The notes beneath the pieces were generated by a model. The model made no database searches. It had not been told where the DNA came from and worked only from the letters and a program-made list of their open reading frames with translations. A stretch of DNA of 64,000 nucleotides from Zerene cesonia (lineage: Eukaryota > Arthropoda > Insecta > Lepidoptera > Pieridae). A program made the position numbers and the translations under genes. Location: NCBI RefSeq assembly GCF_012273895.1, contig NC_052115.1:2976001-3040000 (forward strand), in the 5' to 3' direction. This document shows positions 13,030 through 24,900 of this stretch, one piece after another; positions within the stretch are counted from its first letter, which is position 1, and every line of letters starts with the position of its first letter.

Positions 13030-13325
13030 ACAAATCAACTAAAAACCGGGGGAAAAGCCGTGAAAAAACGCCGCGCCGCCATAAGTCAATTTGGGACGTA
13101 AAACAATTTCGCGGTCGCACCGTAAACCCAATTTCCCGCGATGCACATGTAATTTTCCTAGTTAATATTAAATTACAGACAGACGAAAGTACAAATTATC
13201 CGGTGAGCTGTGCGTCATTACTGTGATAATGATAATGGGTAACACGATAACTTCTATGACGTGTCGTTATGTCGGCAAGCTATTTTTGGCGCTCGGTTAA
13301 CCTAAATATGGTTTAAACGACACTA
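13030..13325. promoter_or_regulatory. Candidate enhancer with GATA cluster
   Basis: GC-richer than its flanks, with CGCCGCGCCGCCATAA near 13067, then GTGATAATGATAATGGG and ACACGATAAC at 13222-13250. The unit GATAATGATAAT recurs in the 45.9-kb candidate. No repeat family is recognised. Confidence 0.3.
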
Positions 13326-13931
13326 AAATAACGAAAGCCTACGGATCGCGTGAATCTAGAATTTGTTTAAACCTTTTTGAAAATTATATAACAATGTGAC
13401 AGATATATTAATTGGAGGTTAACGTTTCTTTCTTAGCTTTCTTTTACGTTCTCAGGTTTATGAAATAATAGGTTAAGAATAATAGACGAGAAACGTATAT
13501 TGAGTACCAATTTCAATGTATATTTATTCTGTTATAATTTACTTATTTAATATTGTAGGATTTACATTGTATCTATATGTAGGTACATTAGGTGGTCATA
13601 AAAACTATATTTAAATTAAAGTGCCTAATTTGTGTCATATAAAAGTTTATAGAGAAAGAAGATAGATTATATTTCTTTCTTTCTTATAACTATATAATTT
13701 ATGGATTAGCATTTAGCCAACATTCTACCTATTAGAAATCTCGAGTTTCAGGTAAATTGTTGAGTTCTTATAAAAAAATCTAGAATAGAATAGAAACTTT
13801 GAAAGTAATACAATCTGTGAAAAAGAAAGAAAAAATTCCAAGCTCCAACGGATATCATAAAAACACATTTAAAAGCTGCTAAACTGGACATCTTTTTGGA
13901 AAAATTACAGTGAAATAGATTTTTATACAAG

Positions 13932-14154
13932 TGAAGTCCCGTGTCCCCTAGTGGGGTATGGGGCAGATGATGTACATCCGTTTCACTGATCGATTTTCTT
14001 TAGGGACAAGTGGGTGATCAGCCTTCTGTGTCCTGCCAGACCGAGACGTTTTTTTTTTTTTTTGTACGTCCCCACCGGGAATTGAAGGACAGGACCAGGA
14101 CCCCTCGGTTCTACGCTCACGCGTTAACCACTGAACCAAGGAGACGGTCGGTTC
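13932..14154 (-). repeat. tRNA-derived SINE, family with GGGGTATGGGGCAGATG tail (copy 1)
   Basis: It is close to the copy at 33492-33696. On the minus strand the head is tRNA-like (CTTGGTTCAGTGG A box), but its B box is disturbed by a short insertion near 14088. A T-rich run lies at 14049-14063. The element is flanked by direct repeats TTATACAAG at 13923-13931 and 14155-14163, a probable target-site duplication. Confidence 0.85.
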
Positions 14155-14309
14155 TTATACAAGACTATTGTAAATGGGAAATTTGGATAATTTTTAGGAC
14201 CCATAAGAGGAATATGTGAGGATATTAGTTACTCAATCATGCCAAAACTGCAAAACAAATTGTTATGAAAGATAAAACAAATCGATCTTCTTCTTCTTCG
14301 AAACAAATT

Positions 14310-14366
14310 CTTTCAAAAATTTCTCATTTATAAAGCATTTCAATGCTATAAAACTAAAAATTAAAT
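14310..14366 (+). repeat. Tail of the CTCGTGATC SINE family
   Basis: TTTCTCATTTATAAAGCATT followed by TCAATGCTATAAAACTAAAA is identical to the tail at 42143-42188. The head is missing. Confidence 0.8.
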
Positions 14367-14372
14367 TGATCC

Positions 14373-14565
14373 ATTCATATTATAAATGCGAAAGTAACTC
14401 TGTCTAACTGTCACTTCCTGACGCCTCAACCACTGAACCACTGAAAGGAGACCTAAGAAAAGACACGAGGATAGGTTTTCATCTTGGATATCCCAAGTAC
14501 GAGGTAACTATGCGGGTTCTCCTTTGATTACGATGCGTAGCCGCGGGCGGAAAGCTGGTTATAGG
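14373..14565 (-). repeat. RTE-like LINE fragment
   Basis: Starts CATATTATAAATGCGAAAGT and ends near GCCGCGGGCGGAAAGCTGG, in the same order as the split copy at 33381-33783. It is more diverged and has no open frame. Confidence 0.6.
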
Positions 14566-14569
14566 TATA

Positions 14570-17500
14570 TAGTCTGGATAATATAAGTAATCTACATTTT
14601 ACATGTTCCATACGAGGAAAGCCGCTGGAGACTGCTAGTCATAAACAAGACGAACCATCGCAACGGTTTATCTAGCTTATGATGTACTTGTAAATCCTTC
14701 ATCTTTATCTTAAAATGGCATTTATCTCGAGTTAGTATGACGTATAGAGCGTCATTACTTCATCGCAACGAAAAATTGGTAGCAAGGTTGATAAATCCTT
14801 GAATTTTAAGATATGAACGATAGGTGGTCAAAGATATCTTGTTTATTTTTTTATTTCTTAAGTGTCAATTGGAAGCTTTACTTCACATGGCTTATGTACT
14901 CAATTTTAGTGCATGTTTTTGAATAATATTTAATGTTTATATTACGTATAATAACAAAGTTTTAGTTTCCGTATAAAAGCGTAGTTTTCTATTTAAGCTT
15001 TCGCTTATAAAATGATATCCATTTTTCGATACAAGCATCGCATCAAATATTTTTAGTCCATTAAATGAAACACATTCAATATTCGATATTCACAGCAAAT
15101 CCAGTTTCCTGTTAGTCATGTCAGCCATTTTGTGGAACTATTGCAATCGGATAATTTCTACGTAATGAAAAAGCTATGCAAAACAAAACAAACCAAAGGT
15201 CTTACAAAAGCGAATAAAATATTTCACGGAATCTCAATAAACGAAGCTAATACCGGAAAGTCAAATCTATAACAATTTTTCGTAACGAGTTTGCGGAAAA
15301 CGTAGGCTTATCTTTCGTTTATTTCATTAAAAATATAAGAAAACTGCTTACAAAGCGGAATACCGAAGCGTCTTTGAATCAAAATTGAAACGTTCTTTTA
15401 AAATTTAGATAATTAAGTTTACCATTCACGTTTCTGCTTCCCGATGATTCGAGAATCAATCAGACTAAAAAGCAGAATACAGTTTGTTTTCAATTCAAAT
15501 CTAGGAATCTTGATGCACATAAATCTAAGGTGATTACGACAAGGACAAAATAAAATAAAATTAAAATTTTCAAATACTAAAGAGATAAGAACCGCTAAAT
15601 ATCTGTTAGATCGAGATATTAAGAGTTACCACGAAGCGTAGTTGTGATTATACTAAATATATTGATCCACACATAGCACAAGGTTTTAACCTAAATATAT
15701 GTAGGCCTCTAGTTTAATTGTACATCACGTAACGTAAAAAGTATGTAAATACGGGACACCCAATAGCACACGATCTATCAATCACAAGCAATAAGAACAC
15801 CTCTCATCACTCAACACCTACGTGAAATATGAATCCATTGAAACAGGCTGAAATAAAACAACTAATTTCTCACAAAATGATCCAGAAATCTGATCGGATT
15901 TAGGTAAAGCTATCGTGGAGTGACGTGATAGGTAATGTATATTTCATGACATTATTTACCTAAGTACTTTATTGTAGTCACAATTTAGTTTATGTATTAT
16001 ATAGTAGTAGTATTGTTCTCTTGACAGGATTGTAAGCGGGAATAAAGAAATGGACTGTGAAGGCTTTCCGCCTCCCCCAATCACCGAATGAAACACAGTA
16101 GCATACTGCTATTTTTCGCCGATTTTCTTTGGAGGTATTTCCCCGGTGCAAGCTGGCCAGTTCGTGCTGACAGAACACATATACAGAACAGAAACATAAG
16201 TATGTACAGAAAGGAAACAATCAAATAGTCCAAATGAAATCAAACTAAATTACGTTACGACAGGCAATATATACTTGAATAATAAACCAACACCAACGAT
16301 TCTTTTCAATTATTTTCGGCTTCACTGGACTTGATTTATTAATGAAAAGGAATTAAATTATGCATTCATTATGTTTTCTTTCTATTCGTAATTTATACAA
16401 TAACGAGTTTCGTGGATAGCATAACATTAATGCAATATTTAAAGAAATTTCGTTCTTAATTAAATGTTCAATAATAAATATTATGGCATGTATATTTTGT
16501 ACGAGTTGTCGAGTTTGATGAAATGTTTTATATTAAATACGGAACGTTGAGTGAATATTGAAACAAAGCTCCGTATCTACGAGGCTTTGTGCGTATTTGA
16601 AATGCGTTTATTGGTTCAAAATAATATAAATATGAGTATTTTATTGTATTGTGTTCGAAAATGGTTAAATTTGAGAGCACAATAACAAATCGTGTCCTTT
16701 ATTACTGTAAGAATTATAGAACAAGATGCTATTTCTTAAAAGCATTATAAATAATTATACATATTAAGGCTTGAAAAAAAAACATTATTATGAAATAAAA
16801 TATTAAAAAAAGGAATTATGTTTTATTAAAAACGTTTGAGCTATTTGATTCAATATCTAGACTCTTTAATAATAACTAATTTGATAAATTTAATACGCGG
16901 CTCATTCACCAGAATGTATATTATAACAGTTGAGTATATTATTTCTTCTTTTATACGGAGTATAAATACCCACATTCGATTGAAATCTTTTCTACCATAT
17001 TCTGTATTCGCTTTAATAGTTCCAGAATGTCATCGAATCACACGCCCACTTTCCGCTAGCTGGAGGATCGGAAATCAGGGTCGTGTTCGTTAAATTGATG
17101 CTAAAAGGCGGGTTTACCACATTGGCAGAGCTTAAAAACGTTTTCTAAAAGTTTATTGATAAAATCATTCATATTTCTTCAAGCAAAATTACTTAAATAG
17201 TATCTAGGTTTTTATTTTGAAGTGTTGCGAACTGTTGCGATACTTTCTAAACAATTTGGCTAAATGTGATGACAACTAATTGTTTCTTGAAATGAAATAT
17301 AGAATAAATACACGATTTTATAACTGTATATACCTGGAAAAATATAGGTAGGTATATCTTGACCCATTACATTTATAACATAACAACCTCTATGTGCCCA
17401 GATTTTCTACACAGAAACATACATTTAGCATCCACGGCTAGCAAGCCCAACACAAAAGAAGCGAACGCAAACGCAACACAAAAAACACAAATAAACTGGC

Positions 17501-17985
17501 ACATAGATTAAATTATCTAATAACATATTTTACCTAGATACTAGAGCTAATAGGAGCTTGTAAAAAACAGTTGACGTGTGAAACAAAACGGCTTCCTATA
17601 CAGATAAGAGCCCCTCAGTTAGGGCCCAGCTTATCTCTACTCGATGTATCGTATTCCTATCTGTCCCATGTACAGCCTGTTGACACGAAAACTTACTCCA
17701 GTTTTAACGAAGCGTGTTTTGTATCTGTGCTTGTTTATTGGGTAGGATAACGATTTGATTTCGAAGCATTTTAATGTAACATTTAAACATAAGTATTTGG
17801 ACGGTATAATACACAGGTAAAAAGGCTCCCCCATTTTGCAACTTTCCTTAAATGCTGAATTAGTATTTTGTATTAGTAGTAATTAGTAGAGAGTACTACC
17901 ACAATTTATTATCAATTTTACAAAAATTACAATTCTCAATAACGTAAGAACCTCTTTACATCGCGTCGTAGCGACTTATATTTGT
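14570..17985. other. Non-coding stretch
   Basis: AT-rich DNA with only the repeat A fragment at 16030-16178. Short frames here have chance composition. No exon, RNA gene or other repeat was recognised. Confidence 0.5.
16030..16178 (+). repeat. Interspersed repeat A, 3' part only
   Basis: Matches the end of repeat A through CCGCCTCCCCCAATCACCGA, GAAACACAGTAGCATACTGC and CCCCGGTGCAAGCTGGCCAG. Confidence 0.72.
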
Positions 17986-17987
17986 TC

Positions 17988-18125
17988 GCTACGGGGTCAT
18001 CCATAAATATTGCCACGCGTTTAAGCCTACTCCCCGTAGAGTATCACTGAAATATGACATCGTGTAGGCTCTGTGTGGGCAACGGGTAGTGGGATCAATA
18101 GCTTTGTGACGTCACTTGTTCAGAA
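17988..18125. repeat. Repeat-like segment GGGGTCATCCATAAAT ... GTGACGTCAC
   Basis: GGGGTCATCCATAAATATTG at the left and TTTGTGACGTCACTTGTTCA at the right frame a segment that I recognise as a common lepidopteran interspersed repeat, on memory only. There is no second copy in this window. GTGACGTCAC is also a CRE-type palindrome. Confidence 0.4.
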
Positions 18126-19051
18126 TTAAAATATATAGTAGCTTGTTAAGAATAAAAATATTCAATATTCTAATTCACTATATGATCCATTACATGCTGT
18201 TCGAATTTAATTACCATTTTTGAGGTATTTATTTTAAAAACATGTTAACAAAATTCAAACTGTCTCATAGAATTCTTACTCGGAAAATGTCATTATAGCT
18301 CGTGAATCAAGTGTGAAATTAACTGACCGCAGTGAATTAGATCCTAATTGATTAAGCACCATTCGATCAATTTACATTGCTATCGGTGTCCATTCTCAGG
18401 TTGGCGTGATGAATGTCACTCTGGTATGTAAAATGTACCTATGATTGTATTTACGATTTTAATGTTTATTAGAACAAAACTTCACACGAATTATTTCCGA
18501 AAAATATTTGAAACATTTTTTAAACACTGTTTTAACAATGTTTATAACAAACAGAACATATTTATTAATTAAAAAGATGTATTCAAAAATTCACTTAATT
18601 GTTTTTTACTGTTATAATATGTAATAATTTTATAGTTTTGATTTTTATTTCCGAATTTATGGGAATACTATTTATGTCCATACCATGTTAATATCACTTA
18701 TATAATTTGTTTTCCTCCGTCTTAAACTAATTTAGTTTGTCCTATTACATGCACTGAATTTAATTAAAATTACTAATTAACGTTTCATAATTTATTAGTA
18801 AACCTTAGTTCTTGTGCTCTACTCTTTCAGGTTTCTTATTTAATTAACATTAAAATGAGTGGAAAATGTGCAGGAACGTGAATTATTATAAACTGATAAA
18901 ATGATTATACAACCGTGTTTTGCGCTATCGTGATTATTGACTATTTTAAAGTATTATGAATTATAGTGAAAATATAAAAAAATGAACCGACTTATGCATT
19001 ACATATATAACTATAGTTTTGTTTATTGATATATAATGTGTTTTTTTGCAG

Positions 19052-19429
19052 TTATCCCGAATTTTTGTCATCGTATATATTTCTACTATTATGTCCTGTT
19101 CCGAAATAAGAGACTTCAATATGCCAAAAGAAGTTTATATTACCAACTGGGGGGACTACCATTTACCCAAACCCGTCCCCACCGTTAAAATAAAAGAAAT
19201 CTTAAAAATTATTTCACAGTTCAAAACTCTGCAGTATTGCCCCTTCAAAAACAAACAGAGGTGTCAAAGCGAACCCGTAAAAAGTATAATTGCGAAAATA
19301 ATCGATGACGTCTTGAAGAAAAAACAATTTAAAAGTAGAATCAACACTGAAACTAAGACTAGAAACAAAGTGCTTAAAGACAATGACAACATCGACGAGG
19401 AATTTCACGTAGAAATACTGGATCCTTAA
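19052..19429 (+). CDS. Terminal exon of an unrecognised small, probably secreted basic protein
   Basis: A clear acceptor (seven T then GCAG, ending at 19051) is followed by 125 codons and a TAA. The first residues, SRIFVIVYISTIMS, form a hydrophobic stretch that would serve as the core of a signal peptide, with a likely cleavage after the Ser/Cys region. The mature part begins near EIRDFNMPKEVY, has two Cys in a CPFKNKQRC spacing, is rich in Lys/Arg, and ends acidic (NIDEEFHVEILDP). Residue composition is more balanced than in chance frames of this AT-rich DNA. No family is recognised. The start Met is unresolved: no upstream ATG splices here in phase 0 within the 200 bases examined, and the internal ATG at 19091 would remove the hydrophobic core. 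It may lie inside an intron of the opposite-strand MGCTPS gene. Confidence 0.5.
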   Translation, partial: LSRIFVIVYISTIMSCSEIRDFNMPKEVYITNWGDYHLPKPVPTVKIKEILKIISQFKTLQYCPFKNKQRCQSEPVKSIIAKIIDDVLKKKQFKSRINTETKTRNKVLKDNDNIDEEFHVEILDP

Positions 19430-19645
19430 TATGGAAAATTCTGGAAAGTTCTATCCAACTAGCTAAAATCCCAATGTAAAGTAGCACTTAGAAGTTTTTG
19501 AACATTTTTTGCGTAACTACTTTAGGTTATATAGGATTATCGAGTGTATTAATTACCTATATTTAATTTCTTATGCCATATTTACGCAACAGCAAATAAT
19601 AAATGCTAATATCGTTTTGATATATGTTTCGAAGAATCACTTACA

Positions 19646-19651
19646 AATAAA
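19646..19651 (+). terminator. Candidate poly(A) signal for the 19052-19429 exon
   Basis: AATAAA lies 217 bases after the TAA of the small secreted-protein candidate. Another AATAAA lies at 20023-20028. Position is the only support. Confidence 0.3.
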
Positions 19652-20218
19652 ATGGAAATACTTCAAGACTTTCCAGGTATTCTGCTTTTTGTACTATTTG
19701 TCCGAAGGCCGCTACGACTTTATTAAATTCTATCGCTATCACCCGGCATTTAGCCTGTAAGAAGGGTCCAAGGTTACGACAAAAATGTTCACGTAAGAAT
19801 AGACCTTTGGTCAAATAATTTCAATCATCGATTCAACTGGTAATACTTATTTGATCAAATTGCGATGAGTTCCACTGCTACGAATAATCTCTATTCCGCT
19901 ACGTATAAGTGCGTAGATTGTAGTAGCTGAATTTATTGAAGGATTGAGAACCTACAACTGCTGGAATATTTATATCATATATTATGTTAGTTTATTTAAA
20001 TCTTGCATGTTTGTTTGCATTTAATAAAATACTTATAAGTTTATTGTGTGTCCCATCTGATGCTCTTTTTTATTTTTATATTACAATTATTCTTCCTGCC
20101 ATTGACCTTACCTAGAAAGTATTAGATTTAAGACAAAACTCTTTGATGTCGTTATATGTAGTGAATATTGCTTCGATCGCTAATCCAGCATAAAACATTA
20201 TGATATAACATGACTTAC

Positions 20219-20471
20219 CAGATATGCGCTTGATGTGCAATTGTGTGGCGAAGTTATTGCCCATTTGGGACACATAGCTGTCTTTCTTGCTCGACAGTTG
20301 AATGCTGAAGCCGTCGGATTCCAGCGAGGCTCTGGGTGCTCTGGCGGCCTGAACCGCTTTGTTCTGGCAGACTGGAGTTGGAGCGACCTTAGCGAGCGCG
20401 GCCTCTTGCGAGCCGGTGCTGTCGCGGCGACGGCTTTTATGGTCCAAAAGCATACTTGGTGTACATCCCAT
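20219..20471 (-). CDS. First coding exon of an unnamed N-myristoylated protein (possible Pde8-like N-terminus)
   Basis: Starts at 20471 in a good context (ACAAAATGGGA). It encodes 84 residues plus one base before a GTAAGT donor at 20218-20213. The N-terminus MGCTPS fits the myristoylation consensus (Gly2, Ser6) with Cys3 available for palmitoylation, so plasma-membrane anchoring is likely. The rest is basic and Ser/Ala-rich, with HKSRRRDST resembling a basophilic kinase site and TQLHIKRISG at the exon end. The exon is markedly GC-richer than its surroundings. MGC-A/T-PS is the known start of the PDE8 cAMP phosphodiesterases, but the remaining residues do not clearly match them, so that name is only a suggestion. 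Without splicing, the frame would run 35 more residues to a stop at 20112. Later exons should lie at lower coordinates or outside the window; I did not find any. Confidence 0.7.
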
Positions 20472-20538
20472 TTTGTTACATTGGCACTAACTACACTTTG
20501 GCACTAGCACTTTCACACTTCGGTAGCATTGTCCTTGC
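20472..20538 (-). other. 5' UTR part of the MGCTPS exon with splice acceptor
   Basis: On the minus strand a CTTGTTACAG acceptor ends at 20539. It leaves 67 bases before the ATG at 20471, with no upstream ATG in a competing good context apart from ACAATGC near the exon start. This suggests that the gene begins with at least one further non-coding exon at higher coordinates, and that the promoter is not next to this exon. Confidence 0.5.
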
Positions 20539-21299
20539 CTGTAACAAGGAGAAATGCACTTAATATAACTTCGTCGACATTTTAATCTATTAACTATTTT
20601 AAATTTATATCTCTATAAGGATTTAAGTACAACATTTTTGATCGCCTATAAAATCTTAAATGTCGGTATGAAGTTTATGTAGGTATAGCACCTAAATATG
20701 TTCTTTCAAAACTGTTTTGTTTCAAAACAAACATAGAGTGTGTTCCTACTGATTCATATTATATATGTATATATAATAACATAACATTGAATATTTTGTT
20801 GATCAGTTTCAGTTTTGTATTCATAGAAAAATACGTATATACGTAAATAATCAATCATTAATTAGTTTCGACTTGAAAACGGATGTTTATCTTAAATCCA
20901 GTCCGTTAACTGATTGAACAACAGATCCAAATCAATCAGTACTAATTGAAAGGTAAACAATGATGTGGGGAAACTAATAATGAAACAGTGATCTGTGCCT
21001 TTTTCGAACAATAATCAATAATGTTTTTCAATCGCTTTTCCAAAGGTTTAGCGAGTATTATAAAAAATCTTTCCAAATTTTACTTGTTCATTATTGGAAT
21101 TTTAAAACTAAGTATGTCTGATTAATCAAAGCTCATTTGTTCACCGCGATATATATATGAAAAAAAAAAGTGGTCGTTCTAAACGTGCTATATTTATTTC
21201 TTTCGAACGCTCCTGGAAAAACATTTTCATCGTTTCATTCCGAAAAACATATTAATGATATAAATTATTTAATTATTCATTCATTCTTTTAAATATTAC

Positions 21300-21405
21300 T
21301 ATCTCAGTGCTAGAGAGCACAGGTGCCACTTCTACAAATTTCATTGATGGTGGTGATCGCTTATCATCAAGAGAATCACCAGCGGTTACCCGCTCTTATT
21401 AAAAA
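21300..21405 (-). repeat. Interspersed repeat A, diverged 5' part
   Basis: The plus strand has TGGTGGTGATCGCTTATCAT followed by CACCAGCGGTTACCCGCTC, the reverse of the GAGCTGGTG...GATGGTAAGCG head. The 200-bp repeat copy 3 starts directly after it. Confidence 0.6.
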
Positions 21406-21410
21406 AAACT

Positions 21411-21612
21411 TCCTACTAATATTATAAATGCGAAAGTTTGTAAGGATGTGTGTGTGTTTGTTGCTCTTTCACGCAAAAACTACTGAACCGATTGCAATGA
21501 AATTTGGTACGTAGATAGCTGGACAACTGGAATAACATATAGGCAACTTTTTATCCCGATATTCCAACGGGATACGGACTTACGCGGGTGAAAGTGCAGG
21601 GCGCAGCTAGTA
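21411..21612 (-). repeat. 200-bp repeat, CTGCGCCCCGCGGTTTCACCC family (copy 3)
   Basis: Minus-strand copy. The plus strand begins TCCTACTAATATTATAAATG and ends GGCGCAGCTAGTA. It is nearly full length. Confidence 0.85.
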
Positions 21613-21792
21613 TTTTATAAATGTAAATAAATATTGATATATATAACATTTCAACACACAACCGTGTATTATTATAACAAATTGACTGCAACAACATAAA
21701 TACACCTACACGTACTAAAATATCAATGTTCATTCACTCATTACTGATGTTATAGAATTTGTCCATCAATTTAAGTTTTAAATTAATAGATA

Positions 21793-21962
21793 TAAAATTC
21801 TCGTGTCACAGTTTTCGTTGCCATACTCCTCCGAAACGGCTTGACCGATTTTGATGAAATTTTTTGTGCTTATCCAGTATCTATGAGAATCGGCCAACAT
21901 CTATTTTTCATACCCCTAAATGATAAGAGCAAGGCAGAACAGCGTTTGCCGGGTGCAGCTAG
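21793..21962 (-). repeat. RTE-like LINE tail
   Basis: The plus strand starts AAAATTCTCGTGTCACAG and ends GTTTGCCGGGTGCAGCTAGT. Typical elements are CCGAAACGGCTTGACCGATT and TGATGAAATTTTTTGTG. Non-coding. Confidence 0.7.
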
Positions 21963-21964
21963 TT

Positions 21965-24900
21965 AATAGATATAATTCAATTGAATCCTATATTCTTTGC
22001 CCATTTACACATCGACTTCAGGATTTTATTTAATTTTTTTCGTAAAATAACCATATAATTGTTATTACTAATTAGTAGAATTTAGCTAAGATATTTTTCT
22101 TGGACTTATGAGCAAAGCATTATATCCAGTCCAGGAGCATGTTAAAACTCGGGGGTGATTTTAGCATTATTCTCTTGAATTCGAATATTCGAAAAATGTC
22201 GTATAAAATGAACGAACGAAAATTTCACTTATTGTTATTACAAAGCATTTTGCCATGAGATACAGAAAATTCAGAAAAAATCAATCACCGTAAAATTTTA
22301 AAAACTTTTGGGTCGCGTACACGGGAATCTATGATAACGAATTCACTCAGATTTGAATACATTCATATAATATGATTGAGGTTGATCAAGCACATTACCT
22401 GAATAATGTGTGATGGACTTGTCAAGTCAAATGAAATTGACTTTGAGTAGGGACAGCGTTGAATATTTGGGACCTTTTGCTAGTATGACTATCGTATATA
22501 TAGTATATCAACTGCTGTATTTTACTCAAACATGTACAGCTGTTTTACAATATTTGTAATGGAGGTTGAGGAAAATGGTGGCAACACTGATAAAACTTGT
22601 TTTTGCGATCACTATACGGTCTAAGAACAGTTTCTTACCTAAAGTTTTTCTGAGGATTTTTTTTTAATAATATAGAATAATATTGATTGGTAGATTTTCA
22701 GTGAATATTAATAAAATAGAATGCATCGTTTATTGAAAAGAATAAAATGGTCTGGCTTAGTTGCGATAAGTAAAATTAAAAGAAAGAATAACGATTATTA
22801 AATATTATTTCTCAACTCTCCGTACACGACTCAATAAATAAATGTCTGATTAATAACTGCATCTAGCTGGGTTCAGCAGATCAACTTTAATACACTTGGC
22901 TAACTCTTTAATAACTTGAACATTTCAAACTCTGCATATTTATATTGAAGTTATAAAATAAAACCCTTATATTAACAGCGGACGTCTAGACGTAGTTCTA
23001 AATTGGAGTAATTTTGAATAGGTATTATCAAATTGAGGATTTTAAAGTAGAAATTTGATGCATATTTTAAATTTTTATTTAATTCTAACTTTATGCGGTT
23101 TCGCTAGCGTGGGTTTCTGTTAAATTTCATAGTAAGATTAAATAAAACTTTATCGTTATTTTTTTGTCTTGTATGAATTAATAAAAGATATCCACACATA
23201 CTTACAAATTTAAATAATTCTCCACGTTATTAGGATAACACGTAATAGCAGTGAAATTCCGTTAAATCATGCTCCATTATTGAGTGCTTTGCTCCTAATT
23301 GCACACAAGAAGTGACACGTTGCACCTACATCTATTCTAAGTATGTTCTATAGCATCAAAGCCTAACACAGCAATAGAGGAGTGGCACGACATGTTTACC
23401 GTCTCGATTGATAGGCAATACTCCCCATTGCTTTTGATTTACTGCCCCACATCAAACAGCGTTCTTAAGTGACCGAATGTAAGAGCCGTTACTGGGAGCA
23501 TAAAGGAAATTAATGGATCGGTTTATGTCTTAGAATCTGCTCTCTGTTATAACCACGATTATTATAATATTATATGACGCAAGCACCTGATAAAATACTT
23601 TGTATCACCTCATAATGTCATGGAAAAGAGCTCAAACATTGTGAAGAAATATGTGGCTAGTAATGCAGAATTTATTAATGATTTTTATATAGATATTGTT
23701 ATACCATGAACCCGCAATAATTTAGTTAAGAGAACATATTATAAAATACGTAAAATTAATGACATGAAACTCCCAAATAGTTAGTGATTTATATCCTTAT
23801 ATTGTTGTTGATTTATACATCAGAATGTAATTTAAGCACATGAAACAGCACAAAATACACTAACAAATTCGCTTTTAAAACTGCAAGCACTCGGAAAACT
23901 CTAATGGGTTTCAATCATTTTATAAATTTCCAAGCGTAGCGCAGCTGTGGCTTACAGCATGCATATACCCTTTATATTCGAGCTTTTTGATCGAGAACTA
24001 TTCTACATTGTTGCTATTGAAAATCTTTTCCATATAAAATGTAGAAGCTTAGTAGACTATTTTATCTTTATCTTGTTAATTTTCTATACTTACTTAACTT
24101 ACGCCTTACTCCTTTGAGTACCTAACATTAGTAAAATAATTGTTGTTCTAAAATTAACCTTTTGTTCAACCAAAAAATCGATGAAGACTAACATTCTTAG
24201 GACCCAATTGTATTTAAAGATATAAAGTATACTCAGGTAGTTTATAGCCTCGAAAAACCAATTAAGACGACGAAATTCTAGTAAGAACATCTTAGTAGTT
24301 ATATATAACAAGGAAAATCAGGACTGCGAAGCCTTAATAACTACTTCCGAAGAAAACACTCTAAGATTAACATTGCTACACAATGTTCTGACAAACAACA
24401 TCATTGATCCGCGTGTAAATAAAAAGTCCATCTAGTATGTATGTTGTAGCTTTTTTTGGATAGGCAGTGATATACTCTCTTAAAGGATGGGAAAGAGAGG
24501 TTTAATTTGTCTCATTGATATCAACGATTGACGACTGATCGAAGAGGCTTATTATTTTAGCACTGTAAAGTAATTAGAAGATATAGCATGCAATATATTG
24601 TGAAATCTCCGGACAAATATTGAAGCTTGCTTCAGCTTGCAGGTGTATACTATCTTTATAGTATTCAGATATTTGATACCCGTTTGGGAAAACCCACCAA
24701 AGATATGTAGCCTGAAAGGGCCGTAAATATTGTTTGCTAAAAATAAAAAGTTATCATATTTAAAACCCTGAGTTTCGGTTGTCAAAAAGAAAAGACAATA
24801 ACAGATATCTGCCAGATCTGAATACAGAATAAACTTTGTATATTTACTAACATTGTAGCACCTTAAGAATGCAATCAAGTGGTCTGCTTCGAGTGGTTTT

